Shown here one piece after another: positions 1 through 11,357 of a stretch of 64,000 nt of DNA. Positions within the stretch are counted from its first letter, which is position 1. Every line of letters begins with the position of its first letter. The notes beneath the pieces were generated by a model. It did not search any database. It was not told the DNA's origin and saw nothing but the letters and a program-made list of their open reading frames with translations. A program made the translations under genes and the position numbers. The stretch covers positions 59,412,551-59,476,550 of the forward strand of contig OY998180.1 of assembly GCA_963921935.1 (NCBI GenBank), in the 5' to 3' direction. The stretch is from Galeruca laticollis (taxonomy: Eukaryota > Arthropoda > Insecta > Coleoptera > Chrysomelidae).

Positions 1-1454
1 ACAGCCGTATGTTAATACTGGTAGTACGCACTGATCGAACGCTTTCTTTTTCAAACGGAGTGACATTCTAGACTTGAAGATGATAGAGTTCTGTCCAAAT
101 GTTCTCCACGCTAATTTGAAACTTCTGTTTATTTCTGGAAGTAGAGAGCCTGATATGTGTATTAGTTGACCCAGGTATATGTATTCCTCTACTATTTCCA
201 GGGCAGTGTCATTAATTGTTATTTCTTGTGCGTTTATCAGTTCGTTATATATTATCTTGGTCTTACTCAGATTTATTTTAAGGCCTACTTCGTTGCTTGC
301 TGCATTCAATTCATTTATTTGTTGTTGCATTTCGCCAGGGTTACTCGCTATCAGGATGATGTCATCAGCGAATCTTAGATGGTTCAAGTATTCTCCATCT
401 ATATTCAGACCTGTGTTGTTCCAGCCCAGTTTTCTGAAGATGCTTTCTAGTGATGCTGTAAATAACTTTGGTGATATTGCGTCTCCTTGTCTAACTCCTC
501 TGCTGGTGGGGAATTCTGGTGTGCCCTCATATATCCTAACTCTCGCTTTGGCTTCCCTATATATATTTGCTAGGGTCTCAATATATGGCTTGTCGACCCC
601 TTGTTCTGTTAGGGCATTTATTACTGCTCTGGGATATATAGAGTCGAATGCTTTCTCAAAGTCGATGAAGGCTAGTGCTAGTGGTTGGTCGTATTCTTTG
701 GTTCGACTGATAACCTCTTTGAGGGTATGGATGTGATCTATTGTACTGAAGCCTTTGCAGAATCCAGCCTGTTCTCGTGGTTGGGCCGAGTCTAGTGTAT
801 TATGTATTCTGTTGTGAATGATTATTGTGATTACCTTGTACGTCACTGGTAGTATACGTATTGGTCTGTAGTTCTTAATGTCTTCTTTGCTGCCTTTCTT
901 GTGGATCAACACTATAAGGGCGCTGTTCCACTCTTTAGGTATGCTCCTGGACATCAGACAGTTCGTGTATAGTTTGGCAAGGTACTTCCATGTTTTAGCT
1001 CCTGCATATTTGAGTATTTCGGTCGTGATGCCGTCATTTCGCGCTGCTTTGCCATTTTTCATGCTTTTCAGTGCCATTTCTACTTCCTTCACCAATACTT
1101 CTGGTATGGCATCTTCTGAGTGTTCTATTATTTCTTCCAAATTTTCAGGGGTCTTGTATAGGTCTCCATAGAATTTGGCTACTAGGTCTATTATTTCATT
1201 CCTGTCTGTGGTTATTGTATTTCCATCAGTTAATGCAACTATCTGTCTTTTCCCTATTATTAGTGCCCTTTTTGCATTTTTGTAGCTTTTACGGTTTTCT
1301 ATTGTTGTTTGTACCAGTTTCTCGTTGTAATTCCTGATATCTTCTGCGATTTTCTTTCGTATCGTCTTGCACAGTTCGGTGTATTCAATTCTTTGAATGT
1401 TTGTTCTGTTTTTCATTTCTCTCCGTTTTTGTAATAGTGCTTTTGTTTCCGGAG
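1..1454 (-). CDS. LINE reverse transcriptase domain (partial, open at window edge)
   Basis: Reverse transcriptase of the RTE-like LINE. The frame is open without a stop from about 1454 down to position 1. Motifs in order along the minus strand: 'NGKAARNDGITTEILK', 'WNSALIVLIHKKG', 'NYRPIRILPV', 'QAGFCKGFSTIDHI', 'AFIDFEKAFDS' (first catalytic Asp), 'GVRQGDAISPKLF', 'LRFADDIILIAS' (the catalytic FADD box), 'GLKINLSKTK' and 'YIYLGQLI' of the thumb. The natural start is lost to the frameshift at 1455-1460, so translation would have to come from the upstream endonuclease frame. C-terminal end lies outside the window. Confidence 0.88.
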
Positions 1455-2345
1455 TTTTTTGTGTTCACCTCGTTGTTGCAGACCTCCCACTTCTACGGCG
1501 CAGTTTCGAATTGTGTCTATCAGTTCAGGGTTGTTATATTCCACTTTTTGTAGTCTTTCTTCTAGTAGTGCTTCATATTGGTGAGAGTTCTCTTTCAGCC
1601 TTTCGTTGTTTATGTTTTTCATTGTGTTGGTTTTGATTAGTCTTGACCTTTCTAGTTTTATATCTAAGACCAGTCGAGCTCTAATTAGTCGATGGTCGCT
1701 TCCTGTAGTGAACTTGTTGAGCGTGCTTAGATCTTTTACTGTGTTAATTTTATTGGTGAGGATAAAGTCTATTTCGTTTCTGATTGTTGCACCGGGGCCT
1801 TCTCACGTCGATTTTCTGTTAGGGTTCTTCTTGAAGAAGGAGTTTGCCACATACATGTTCTGAAAGTGTGCGAACTGTATTAATCTCTCTCCTCTTTCAT
1901 TCCTTTCTCCAAATCCATATTTCCCCATTCCTTTTTCTTGGTCTTTCCTGTGTCCTACTTTGGCATTAAAGTCTCCCATTATGTATTTGAAGTGACTATT
2001 GTCGTTGCTGAGCGCTTGGGTTATTTCATTATAGAATTCTTCCATTTCATTGTCATTATGGCTGATTGTTGGGGCGTATACCTGAATAATCTGGATAGTA
2101 TATCTTTTGGAGAGACTTAGTGTTATGCTGGCTACTCTGTCTAAGGTGATTGTTCTCCTTATGATTCTATTTTTCCAGATTTTCTTAATTAGGAATCCTA
2201 CTCCGCTTGTTCTTCCTGTTGGTGTTCCTTGGTGGTATAGAAGATTCCCTGATTCAAATTCTATGAATTCTTCATTTTTTCGTCTTACTTCGCTGATGCC
2301 CATGATATCCCACTTTATTTCTGCTGCCTCTGTTTCCAGTTCCAT
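1413..2345 (-). pseudogene. LINE APE-type endonuclease domain (one stop codon)
   Basis: N-terminal endonuclease part of the RTE ORF; it nicks target DNA for target-primed reverse transcription. Visible motifs in order: the Glu motif in 'GISEVRRK', 'YAPT', 'IMGDFNAKVG' (catalytic Asp and Asn), and after the stop 'TGSDHRLIRARL' (catalytic Asp-His). The frame is open from 2345 (first Met, 'MELETEAAEIKWDI') to a TGA at 1803-1805, which sits where the family has a Trp, then continues in the same frame to 1413. The reading frame also extends upstream of 2345 without a Met to a TAG at 2463-2465. After the A6 run at 1455-1460 the true coding frame shifts into the RT. Clearly inactive as it stands. 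Confidence 0.85.
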
Positions 2346-2670
2346 AATCCTAGCTTGATTAGAGAGTGTACGGCAGTTATAAGTTGCTAGATTTAATGTA
2401 GTTAATGGGTAGTGGTTTAGACTCCGCAGATTCTTAGCACTCTCTGCCCTCGTTCCCAGGATCTACCCCTCCTAGTGCCCTTCGGGCTCACGGAGGATGA
2501 GGGCCGTAACTTGTCCTTGTCTGTCATGCTGGGGTTGTGAGGCGTACCTTACCACGCTGCCTCAATGCGGGTTGGCAAGGGGCGAGGTATGTCGTCCGCC
2601 AATTTTCGCCATTTACTGACGGACCCTGTACCCCCCGATTTTTAGTGGATCCTTTTTATTTATGAAAAAG

Positions 2671-2919
<249 letters not shown>

Positions 2920-2925
<6 letters not shown>

Positions 2926-3185
2926 TTGTATTCTTGGGATTGAAGACCATTTTTAAAGACATATAACTAGTAATTAATACATTTTTATTTAACGTTTCGG
3001 TCTTTCCATGACCTTCATCAGAAATAAAATTTTTGTTAAAACTTCGACAGAACGTTCATTTAATTATTCAATATATTTTATAGCTGTTTAGGACGTATCA
3101 CATAATAGAATATAACTCACACACAAACAAAACGAACATTTTAAAAATATGACAGTCATTGATGAAAATTTGTATTTGGGCTTCG
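2920..3185 (-). mobile_element. Penelope-like element terminal remnant
   Basis: The segment next to the (TA)n tract holds a hammerhead-type core on the minus strand (2995-3021) and shares a 'TTCTTGG-ATT' plus T/A-rich block with a second Penelope end at 26.53 kb. Penelope-like elements are known to carry hammerhead ribozymes in their terminal repeats, and a bona fide Penelope ORF is present elsewhere in this window. No coding part survives; the right boundary is uncertain. Confidence 0.6.
2995..3021 (-). ncRNA. Hammerhead ribozyme core, canonical sequence
   Basis: Read on the minus strand: CTGATGA, then a bulged A, then stem II GGTC with a 7-nt loop closing on GACC, then GAAA. This matches the conserved hammerhead core (CUGANGA and GAAA). 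Downstream, CGTT and AATG can form a short stem III ending in a GTA that would be an acceptable NUH cleavage triplet. Stem I pairing around the core is weak, so self-cleavage is uncertain. The one-base bulge before stem II recurs in the other Penelope ends of this window. Confidence 0.65.
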
Positions 3186-3204
3186 CACCAGATACTCATT
3201 ATCA

Positions 3205-4045
3205 TTAGGCTCCATCCCGAGCTTCTTTCAGGCAGAAATACTTGCGATCGAAAGATGCGTGGAAATGAACCTAGGAAGAAACTATCAGAAATGTGGTATA
3301 TCGATCCATTCTGATAGTCAAGCAGCTATGAAAGCATTAAGCTTCCATGTCATTGACTCAAAGTTGGCATGGGAGTGCCAAAGAAAACTTGACGAATTAG
3401 GCAAGAATAACAGGGTCTCTTCAGTTTGTGTTCCTGGCCACTCGGGAATCACGGGAAATGAAGAGGCCAATACACTTGTTAGGAAAGGAGCACAAACGCC
3501 CTTTATTGGCCCGGAGCCTTTCTGTGGTGTAGGAAAATGCTCCTATAAGAAAGAGTTTCGGAAGAAAGAGGAAACCGAAAAGAAACACTTTAGCGGTACC
3601 TTCCCGTGCTGGAACATTCCAAAAAGTCCCTGCGGCACTTTGACACTGCTAGATCCAAAACATATTTGGACCTCATTAAAAATAAGTTACATCTCCTCAC
3701 GGGCTTTCTTACAGGGCACCGCCGCCTTAGGGTGCACCTAATGAGAATAGGTCTAGCAGAAATTGACGAGTGTAGATTCTGTTGGGAGGAGGATGAAGCT
3801 CCGGATCACCTAGTTCTAGAATGCCTCGCCATTGCAAGCCAACGAAAGAAATGCTTCAGACAAAAAACTTGTGAGAGTGAGGATCTAACGTCGATGAAGC
3901 CGTCCCAAATACTAGAGTTCAATAGAACCCTGGGACTGGAAGGCGAACAGTGGTAGTAGCGAGAACAGCTCTGGTAGGAGGCACAATAAACCTTAGGTTT
4001 CAGTGCATTATAACCCCGGTAATATCTAGTCTAATCTAATCTAGT
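3205..4045 (+). pseudogene. 5'-truncated LINE: RNase H domain and C-terminal zinc knuckle
   Basis: The fragment begins inside an RNase H1-like domain: 'QAEILAIERCVEM' (catalytic Glu), 'IHSDSQAAMKAL' (catalytic Asp), 'VPGHSGITGNEEAN' (His motif; the final Asp is not where expected). The frame changes near 3600-3620 into a C-terminal part with 'LHLLTGFLTGHRRL' and the C-x2-C-x8-H-x4-C knuckle in 'CRFCWEEDEAPDHLVLEC', ending at 3956. A short (TCTAA)-like tail at about 4022-4045 marks the 3' end. This layout is typical of R1/I/Jockey-superfamily LINEs with an RNase H domain. 5' truncation is the usual result of incomplete reverse transcription. Confidence 0.8.
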
Positions 4046-4156
4046 ATTGACAACGGATTTCTGGTTATTAATTGTGGTTGTCAGTGGAGTCTACAGTTTG
4101 TGGATGACGTATATAGTGTTAGCAATCATGTTAGCAATCGTTCAACTGGCGATGAA

Positions 4157-5133
4157 TTGATGCGAGCTATAGGTCTGCTTGAAGTTGGGATGCGCCAAGT
4201 AGACGTTGCTAGACAAATTGGTACACCCCAAAGCGTTATTTCATGTTTATGTCGCTGATACCGCGAAGCAGGTGATGTCGATATCGCGAAGCAGGAAAGA
4301 CATAGAGGTCGTGTTTGGATCACTACCCGAAAACAAGACCGATTGTTGCAGTTGACTGCTCGAAGAAATCGAAATATTACTGCTCTTGAGCTTCAAATTA
4401 GACTCCAAGTGGTTCACCATATGAAATGTTTAGCTGATACAGTGCGTCGTAGATTGCATGAAAGCAACCTACGTGCCAGCCACCCTTCAATAGTTCCTCC
4501 ACTAAGGCGAGGAAATCGAGGAGCTCACTTAGTGTGGGCACAACACATTTCATGGACAATCGCTAATTAGGCTAACGTGCTAATCAGTGATGAATCTTGA
4601 AAAGGAATTTATCCAGACTCGAGGCGAGTATGTGTTTGGAGAGAACCAGGTCGTATAAACTATTTAGCATTGGCCCAGGAAATTCATTTTACCAATGCGT
4701 TACAATCATAGTTTGGGGAGGTATTAGTGTTGGCGGAACAACCGATCTTATTTTACTGGACGGTTCCATGGCGGGTATGTCGTACCGTGATACGATCCTT
4801 CAACCAATTGTTATTCAATATACAGCAGCTGGCTTTTTGTTTATGAACGATAATGCTCATCCGCATACTTCCAGACTTGCAATGGACTGCTGAGATGAGC
4901 ACAGTATTGATGTTTTGCAATGGCTCAATACCATAGATCATATATGGGATATGCTCCAGCGACAATTACCTACTACATGTGGAAATACCTAGGAATAATC
5001 CGAAAACTCCATTTTCAGCTCTCACTGATGCCTGGAGTGCTATTCCTCAAGCAGACATTGATAGATTAGTTTTTAATATGCCACGAAGATGTCGCGCTGT
5101 TCTGAATTTTCGAGGAGGACATACGAATTACTA
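4157..5133 (+). pseudogene. Tc1-like transposase, degenerate
   Basis: Tc1/mariner superfamily transposase remnant. From 4157 a helix-turn-helix region is readable ('VARQIGTPQSVIS'), with an in-frame TGA at about 4256; then 'NITALELQIRLQ' and 'VRRRLHESNLRASHP'. The first catalytic Asp lies in 'NVLISDES' (about 4578-4599), followed at once by a TGA; the second is in 'LFMNDNAHPHTS' (about 4837-4872); the third residue is changed, since the usual 'PIEHIWDML' reads 'TIDHIWDML' (Glu to Asp). Several stops and a frameshift before 'VYNYLAL..' style sequence make it inactive. I could not fix the terminal inverted repeats or TA duplication with confidence. Confidence 0.8.
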
Positions 5134-5135
5134 AA

Positions 5136-5800
5136 ATCAAGGTTTTTTTGCAAATTTACTACACGAATATTATTTCCATCAATTACAGAATATAATCATT
5201 TCCCTTTTATGCAAATGAAATTAGTATAGTGTAATTTTTACATAGTGTAACTACTTAACTGGGTTGTTAACAGTAATTGTAATACCTACAATAAAAACAT
5301 TAAGATTTTGAGGCTGTGTGTTTATATAATTTTAAAATTACTTCATTTTTCTTTCTACGTCTTCTATTATTGATAACGATAGTTCAATGGAGAATAACTT
5401 CTTGATTTTATATACTCTTTGGTTACATTACATTATGGATTACTAATGTTCTGTTCTTTAAGGAAATCCAACTTTCTTTCTACCACAAGACAAAACCTAA
5501 TATTACTTTACTAATACACCGCTGTTCTTATACACAATTCAATGGATTCCATCATTGCAATATGAGTTCGTTATAATTTATTATACAATCCAAAGTCCTG
5601 AAGAAAGTCAATAACCCTTGATTGCTGTTTTTGTAGGCTTGATTCACCTCCTTCGGATACGTATTGAACATTTTATCCACAAATTTTGTCTGTCACTTGA
5701 CATAAAGTAAGAAAGTATCAAAACTTACGTTCAAGCTATCCGACACTTCTCAGAAGGTGGTGAAACAGATCCTAAGCATTTCCAAAGTTAACACTTCAGT
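5136..5800. other. AT-rich spacer, no gene recognised
   Basis: No convincing ORF or structural feature is visible. Short coding-like stretches on the minus strand near 5560-5700 are too brief to assign. Confidence 0.5.
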
Positions 5801-6126
5801 CTGGGACTCGATTCTCGACTTTTATTCACATGGGTGAAAATAATTTTCACATGGAAATATTAAATTCGGCCTTCTCCATAGAACCACGTAAATATTTTCA
5901 TACAAAAAGACCACGAATATTTTTTCACATAGTAAATGTCATGTGAATTTATAATTTCCAATGGAATTACTGAAATTTATTCTGCGCAATGTCCTTATTT
6001 AAGTTTATTAACATTACATAACCAAAAAATATCCATCCATGCAAAGAACCAAAGTGACTTTTTCAGCAGTATCATATCTTGTGCTTTGTTTTTGTTAAAC
6101 TTTGGCGTTTTGTTTTAAAACTTCTA

Positions 6127-7425
6127 ATGGAAGAAGCTAGTCTACTGCATCATTTGGAAGTTTTGAAAGAGGTGAAAATGTTAGAAAATAATCCACCTAG
6201 AGATTTTTGGTCTTGGTGGAAGGACAGAGCAGGAGATCCTTTCATAAACCTACGTGATAAGCACTTTATAAAATTATTTAGATTGTCTAAAGAGGTAGTA
6301 CTTAGCTGCTAGCAGATCTTGAAGCCATTTTACAGCCACCATCACGGGTATCGGCGATACCATTGGAAATGAAGGTGATTGATTAACTTACGAATAATTA
6401 GAACACCTAATTAAAATCAAAATATTTTTAATAACATTATATTCTTATCTTCTGATTACCTTGAAATTTCTGGTAACAGGGAGTTACCAAACTGATGTAG
6501 GATTGAATAAACATCTCCCTGTCAGCCAGTCAACCACAAGTCGATGCATCAAACAAATTGTTGATGCCTTAAATGATCTCAGGATTTTTAATAGGTGGGT
6601 TAATTTCTCATTCAATCCAGAAGACTTGAACCGTATGAGAACAGAGTAAGTAAAATCATATGTGAATATAGTAACTAATTTCTATATGAAATAACTTCAA
6701 ATTCTATCAAGCATATGATATACCTGGGACTGTAGGAGTACTGGATTGCACTCATATAGCAATTTTTCCACTATCTGGAAATGAGCATGTATACGTAAAT
6801 AGAAAATCATACCATTCCATAAATACTCAGTTGGTAAGTTTATAACTAAATCAGTGTTTATTCTACTAAAGTAGATAATAATTATTTCATGGAATAGTAA
6901 TTGTATACATTCAGGTGTGTGATATAAATTTAAAAATCCTAAACGAGGATGCGAATATCCAGGTAGCGTACATGACGCTTTTATTTAGAGGAATTCAAAC
7001 GTCAAGCAATCACTTCAACAAGCCAGTCAGCAGATTCTGGATATCCATTAAGGAAATGGTTACAAATTCCAGTTCCCAACGTTGTGGATGGTACTCCAGA
7101 AGCCCGCTGTAACACCCAGTTATGCAGAGCTCGGTCCTTAATTGAGAGGTGTAATGGTTTGCTCAAAATGCGTTTTAGATGCCAACTCATACATAGTGGA
7201 CTGCATTATACCCCAACAATGTCAGGGTAAATTATTAACGCGTGCTGTGTATTATACAACATATGCATCGAGAATAATTTACCAGAACCAGAGCCAGGAG
7301 ATGAGAACATCGACTTTGGGATGTATGGTGTTGCAAATAATATTGAAGCGGAGGATGACCTGCATCCTCATAGAAGTCAAGATTTGGAAGATGGACGCCG
7401 ACTGCAACAGCATATTATAAGAAAC
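6127..7425 (+). pseudogene. HARBI1-like transposase (DDE_4), frameshifted
   Basis: Begins at ATG 6127 ('MEEASLLHHLEVLKE') with the N-terminal helical region 'PPRDFWSWWKDRAGDP'. After a stop at 6310-6312 coding resumes at about 6461 with 'LPVSQSTTSRCIKQIVDAL' (helix-turn-helix). The catalytic region is spread over several frames: 'VGVLDCTHIAI' (first Asp, about 6735), 'VHDAFIWRNS' (about 6970), 'GDSGYPLRKWL' (second Asp, about 7030) and 'SLIERCNGLLKMRF' (Glu, about 7138). Introns of the original gene may account for part of the interruption (for example around 6650-6690 and 6835-6915). Several frameshifts remain, so inactive. Confidence 0.75.
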
Positions 7426-7789
7426 TGTTTTCAATTATAAATTGTGTATAAACTTTAAAAAACTTTTTTATTACCTGTATATATTAGATTGAGAAACATA
7501 AAACATATTTTTCTACTAATTGGTAATTTATTGATATTGTTTAGCCCCATGTATTATTTTTAAAATGGTTCTTCCACTGAATAGTGTTTTGTATTCTACA
7601 AGGATAAATTAAAACGCAGTAGTAGTTAATACATAATGTATCTATTAAATATGACAAAAATCAGGCTAAATTGCAAAAAATAAACATACAACTAAATAAA
7701 CTGCAAATACAAATAAAATGTCACAAAAGAAAAAAGTTAAAATCTTCAGAAAATAAAACAACTAAAATTATCTTAAATGATTAGTTGGA

Positions 7790-8900
7790 TCCCATTAACT
7801 AACATAATTTCTCTACTAATTTTTCTAAGGCAGAAGCTATTCTTTCTTTTGCGGAAATGCCTCTTTCTAATAGAGCTAATTTCTCAACTCTGTACATTTT
7901 CTTATTGTTCAACATTTGCTTTAATTGTTTCAGTCATTCTTGTTGTAGCCATTCTTCTCCTTTTTGGAATTTTTGGACTGCTTGTATTGTGGATAGAATT
8001 TTAAGTGCTCCCTTCAGAAACATTTCAACTGCATTACTAGAACAAGGCTCCTGGCTAATTAGCATTTGTTCATTCCCCAAATTCTGTCCAATAATCATGA
8101 TGTTAAAATAAATAACACAATTGATCACAATGAAATTAAACTAAATAGAAAATGACACAAAGCATATTTTTGAAATCTAACATTGATGGCTGAATTCCGG
8201 CAAGTCGTAACCCACAATTTTTGCAAACATATGTTTTAACACTAACAAATAAAAAAAGAGCATTATCAGTCAGTATAACCCCTTATTCTGAATAAAATTA
8301 TTCCAGAACATGTGTCAGGAGACAAAATTCAAGTAACCCATAAAATTGTTGTTGGATTTGATCTGTTAGAACTGTACATACTTTGACTTTTAAGAGGGTT
8401 ATAACCTATTTTTGAGACTAACATTTATTATAATTGATTCCTCAACTGACTCATTTACATTTATTGTGGATGTATCAAGGATATTTGAAATATTTGCCTC
8501 ATATCATTTAATTCTTTTGGGGCGGGTCCTCCTCCTGTTCCAGTCTTGTACTTGTTGAGGTCTGCAGACTTCTTCCTGGTATTCCTTTTAAGATCTTGCC
8601 AGGTCTACAGCCCTTGTCATTGTTATAAAAATATTGTCATCAAAATGACAAGCTAACTACATATGGAAAATTACTCACCCTCCTCCAGGAAGACCGGTCT
8701 TTCTTGGTTACAGGAGAACTGTTTAATTGCTCCACTATACCCTTCCATCGCTGATGCGACTCTTTATACGTAAAATTATTCGTAAATTTCCCAGTTCTCA
8801 ATTGTGGGTCATTTTCAATAAATGTAATTAGCATGTTTTTTTGTGTATCAGACACATGCCCACATTTCTTTCTATTCTCTGAATGTTCATCCGCCATCAT
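7790..8900 (-). pseudogene. Myb/SANT-like Harbinger accessory protein, multi-exon
   Basis: PIF/Harbinger elements encode a Myb/SANT trihelix protein that binds the termini and helps bring the transposase to DNA. Exon 1 runs from ATG at 8900 to 8679, where a GTGAGT donor follows 'KKDRSSWRR'; it holds 'SDTQKNMLITFIENDP' and 'ESHQRWKGIVEQLN'. Exon 2 starts after a CTGTAG acceptor at 8604 with 'TWQDLKRNTRKKSA' and contains 'YKTGTGGGPAP', the GTGGGP signature of this family. A stop lies at 8461-8463. A C-terminal helical piece is readable at about 8100-7790 ('AVEMFLKGALKILSTIQ', then after a stop 'LALLERGISAKERIA'). The gene is convergent with the transposase. Confidence 0.7.
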
Positions 8901-9699
8901 TTTTTATTATTCTTACAACCTTATATTAATCTACGCTCACACAATATCAACAAAAAACTACAAAATCAAAATAAAAAACAACGCTAGCGAAGCGATTACT
9001 GTGGAACAAAATTATGTTATATCTTTATTGTGATGTGGATGTCAAACTTGGTCCAGGGATCTCAACACAACAACTCCAAAATGATGAAACGTGATTGGTC
9101 AATATCCGTTTAATATTAGACATACGTATCAAGTCCGTTTCCATTGGGAAGTACATTCCACTATAACCAAGAATACGGTTTTAAACAAGCATGTAAAAAT
9201 AAGTAGTGGAATAATTTCACATGTGAATCTTTTCACTTGAAATCGAGAATCGGGTCCCTGGTAGTGAACACATTCTATCGGAATGTGTTTAACTGTAAGA
9301 CATAGAGAAAGTATTAATTAAGACAGTACAAACAACTGGCATCGCGTCGATCTGATCGCAACCTTTGCGGGTAGCAAAATGGGATATTTAAATTTGGCAG
9401 TTTGGATTATGGGTAGGTAAATTTTACAGTTTTTCTCAAAATTGTTTATTATATTCATTCCAAAAAATAAAATTATATTCCAATTTTTGTAATGAAATAA
9501 TTATAATGAACAATATTGAGGCAAATATTTAGATAAATAAGGAATAAGGAAACAGCAAACATTTTATCTTTTTATTAAGGTGCACATAAAAAAAATTATT
9601 TATCACAAAGTTATATATTTTTACCAAATTACATTACATTATATTTAAGGAAGTTTATTCAATATCAAATCAAATTGCTCATTAAGTTATTTTGAAATT

Positions 9700-10200
9700 A
9701 CTGACAACAAATATTTTAATAAAAAGGAGTTAAAAACTAGATTCCCCATTTCCATGAAAAAAGGAACAGGTCTGAAACAAAACAAAATTAAAAGCAGTAC
9801 ATTATTTACCAAAAAAATATTTTGGTTTGTTAGCCTTCTACCATCATTATGTGTTTTAATTAATAAGGGGACACAAACTTTTAGGAATTGAGAAAATACA
9901 TATGATTTATGTTCTCGACAGGTGAACCAATCAAAATTTATACGACCTTTTGCAAAGTGTTCAGTTTTTTCAATAATATATTTACGTGACCTAAAAGTAG
10001 TAAAATATGATAAGAAAGTCATGCAGTATTGAAATAAAATTAACGACTTCTCTTTGTACATAAATCAGACGCGTTTTATCATCATTTTCTTTGAAAGAAG
10101 TGAACCTATGGTGGATGCCTAAAATATCTGTCATCAAATCAGCCTTACATTCTTCGCAATTGAAAGTTGTAATTTTTTTAACAAGGAAACAAGAAACATA
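9700..10200 (-). pseudogene. P-element/THAP9-like transposase C-terminal fragment (tentative)
   Basis: Minus-strand coding-like sequence reads 'FLVSLLKKITTFNCEECK' near 10190-10130, then 'RLIYVQREVVNFI' and, after a stop and intron-like interval, 'WFTCREHKSYVFSQFLKV' near 9930-9880. The pattern (Cys-x2-Cys after a K-K hydrophobic stretch, then a Cys/His-containing tail with basic end) resembles the C-terminal zinc-like region of P-element transposases. I did not find the THAP or catalytic parts next to it. Could be another DDE family. Confidence 0.35.
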
Positions 10201-10204
10201 GCTA

Positions 10205-11020
10205 ATTGTTTGAGTGTCAAAATTTAAATCCTTCAGTTATGTATGTATAACATTTTCCAATTCATTAATAGTAGTAGTTAATAGTGAATGGTTTTGGTTT
10301 ATTATGAAAATTTAAAAACTAATTTAAGTTATATAATAAACTGCAGTCGTCTGCTTCACAATTTGTGTTGTAGTTCTTGACTATCATTATTATTATAAAA
10401 AATTAGCTTTGTTTCAACATACAATACAGTACTTTGCTTGATGTCAGACGTAAGTTTGAAAAATGTTTTGTTCTCATACTCCAAATTGAGGAGTGGCCAA
10501 AAATATTCAATATTTTAATTTCTTGCAATATAACTACAATTATACCTGGTGATGACATTTTTTCAATGTTCACATGCTATTATTTACTTTGTTAGAACCA
10601 AAATACTAAATAAATTGAGAAGAAACTAAACTAATCCTAAAATACTCACCCTTGTTTGTCACACCATATCGGCTTAGACTAGGAAAAAGCATAATAATCT
10701 AAACATATGATTTGTGACTATAACCATATTTTTAACAATTTTTATTTTTGACATTTTGACTTTGACAAACACAAGCCATATTCACACCAACCAATGTAAG
10801 ATTAATTTTGTAAATTTTCATTTTTAATTACTTAAAAGTTAATATAGTAGGATATTTTATAACATTTATCGACATTAAAGGCGTTAAAATGTGTTGTAAT
10901 TTATAATATTCTATTTTGTTTATATAAAACGGTCTTGTAGTTCGCGACAGCAGAAACTCCATGCGCGGGTTAGTTGCACAGAAACGTTGTGTCACATACG
11001 GCCTATACCTACATCAAACC
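10205..11020. other. AT-rich spacer, no gene recognised
   Basis: Very AT-rich with no ORF I can support. A GTGAGT-like donor on the minus strand near 10650 might be the edge of an old exon of the neighbouring P-like fragment, but the exon is not recognisable. Confidence 0.4.
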
Positions 11021-11025
11021 GTCTC

Positions 11026-11298
11026 TTATTTGTTTATTTGTCTATGCTGTAAGAGGACTAGAAAGAGCTGACACAGTGGAGGATCTTCAGAAGCCATTAG
11101 ATGTCCATCTGCAACGCTTGTATCCGATATGAGAACTTTATCTTTTCTTGTCATATTTGTAATAGATATTAGATATGGGATGGTACGTACTTCAAGGAGC
11201 TTTAATTGTGATCTACTACAATGCTCATGCCAATAACTATGCACTCTACTCTTGAAGGCCTTCACATCTGTTTCGAGCTGGACAGCTGAACTATGCAT
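11026..11298 (-). CDS. Unrecognised 90-codon ORF downstream of MULE fragment
   Basis: An open frame of 90 codons on the minus strand, with basic and aromatic residues near its centre ('SYWHEHCSRSQLKLLEV') and no motif I recognise. It lies 60 bp beyond the MULE transposase fragment on the same strand and might be its divergent C-terminal part or unrelated chance sequence. Confidence 0.2.
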   Translation of the reverse strand: MHSSAVQLETDVKAFKSRVHSYWHEHCSRSQLKLLEVRTIPYLISITNMTRKDKVLISDTSVADGHLMASEDPPLCQLFLVLLQHRQINK

Positions 11299-11357
11299 AG
11301 AGTATATAGTCTATATAGAAAGGACAAGAAGTAATAAATCATTCATTTAAGTAGATT

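Larger units (their letters stand above)
1..2465 (-). mobile_element. RTE-type non-LTR retrotransposon, cut by window edge
   Basis: A LINE on the minus strand with an APE-type endonuclease followed by a reverse transcriptase; the RT frame is still open at position 1, so the element continues beyond the window. In-frame coding can be followed upstream to a TAG at 2463-2465, with non-coding, GC-richer sequence resembling a 5' UTR from there to about 2640. Two lesions split the single ORF: a TGA at 1803-1805 in the endonuclease and a frameshift in an A6 run at 1455-1460. Otherwise more than 780 codons are readable, so the copy is fairly young. Assignment to the RTE group is from the motif style and the absence of a gag-like ORF1; BovB or another RTE subclade is possible. 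Confidence 0.85.
5803..9257 (+). mobile_element. PIF/Harbinger DNA transposon, decayed
   Basis: Matching termini: GGACTCGATTCTCG at the left (from 5804) and, reverse-complemented, GGACCCGATTCTCG at the right (ending 9257), each followed inward by TTCACATG-containing sequence. A CTG trinucleotide at 5801-5803 and 9258-9260 is a candidate 3-bp target duplication, as expected for PIF/Harbinger. Inside are the two genes of the superfamily: a HARBI1-like transposase on the plus strand and a Myb/SANT-like protein on the minus strand, convergent. The transposase is broken, so the copy is dead. The length (3.46 kb) is normal for autonomous members. Confidence 0.8.

Noticed and set aside
166..1863. 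Plus-strand ORFs over the left-edge LINE
   Set aside because: They are antisense shadows of a long, motif-rich minus-strand reverse transcriptase and endonuclease.
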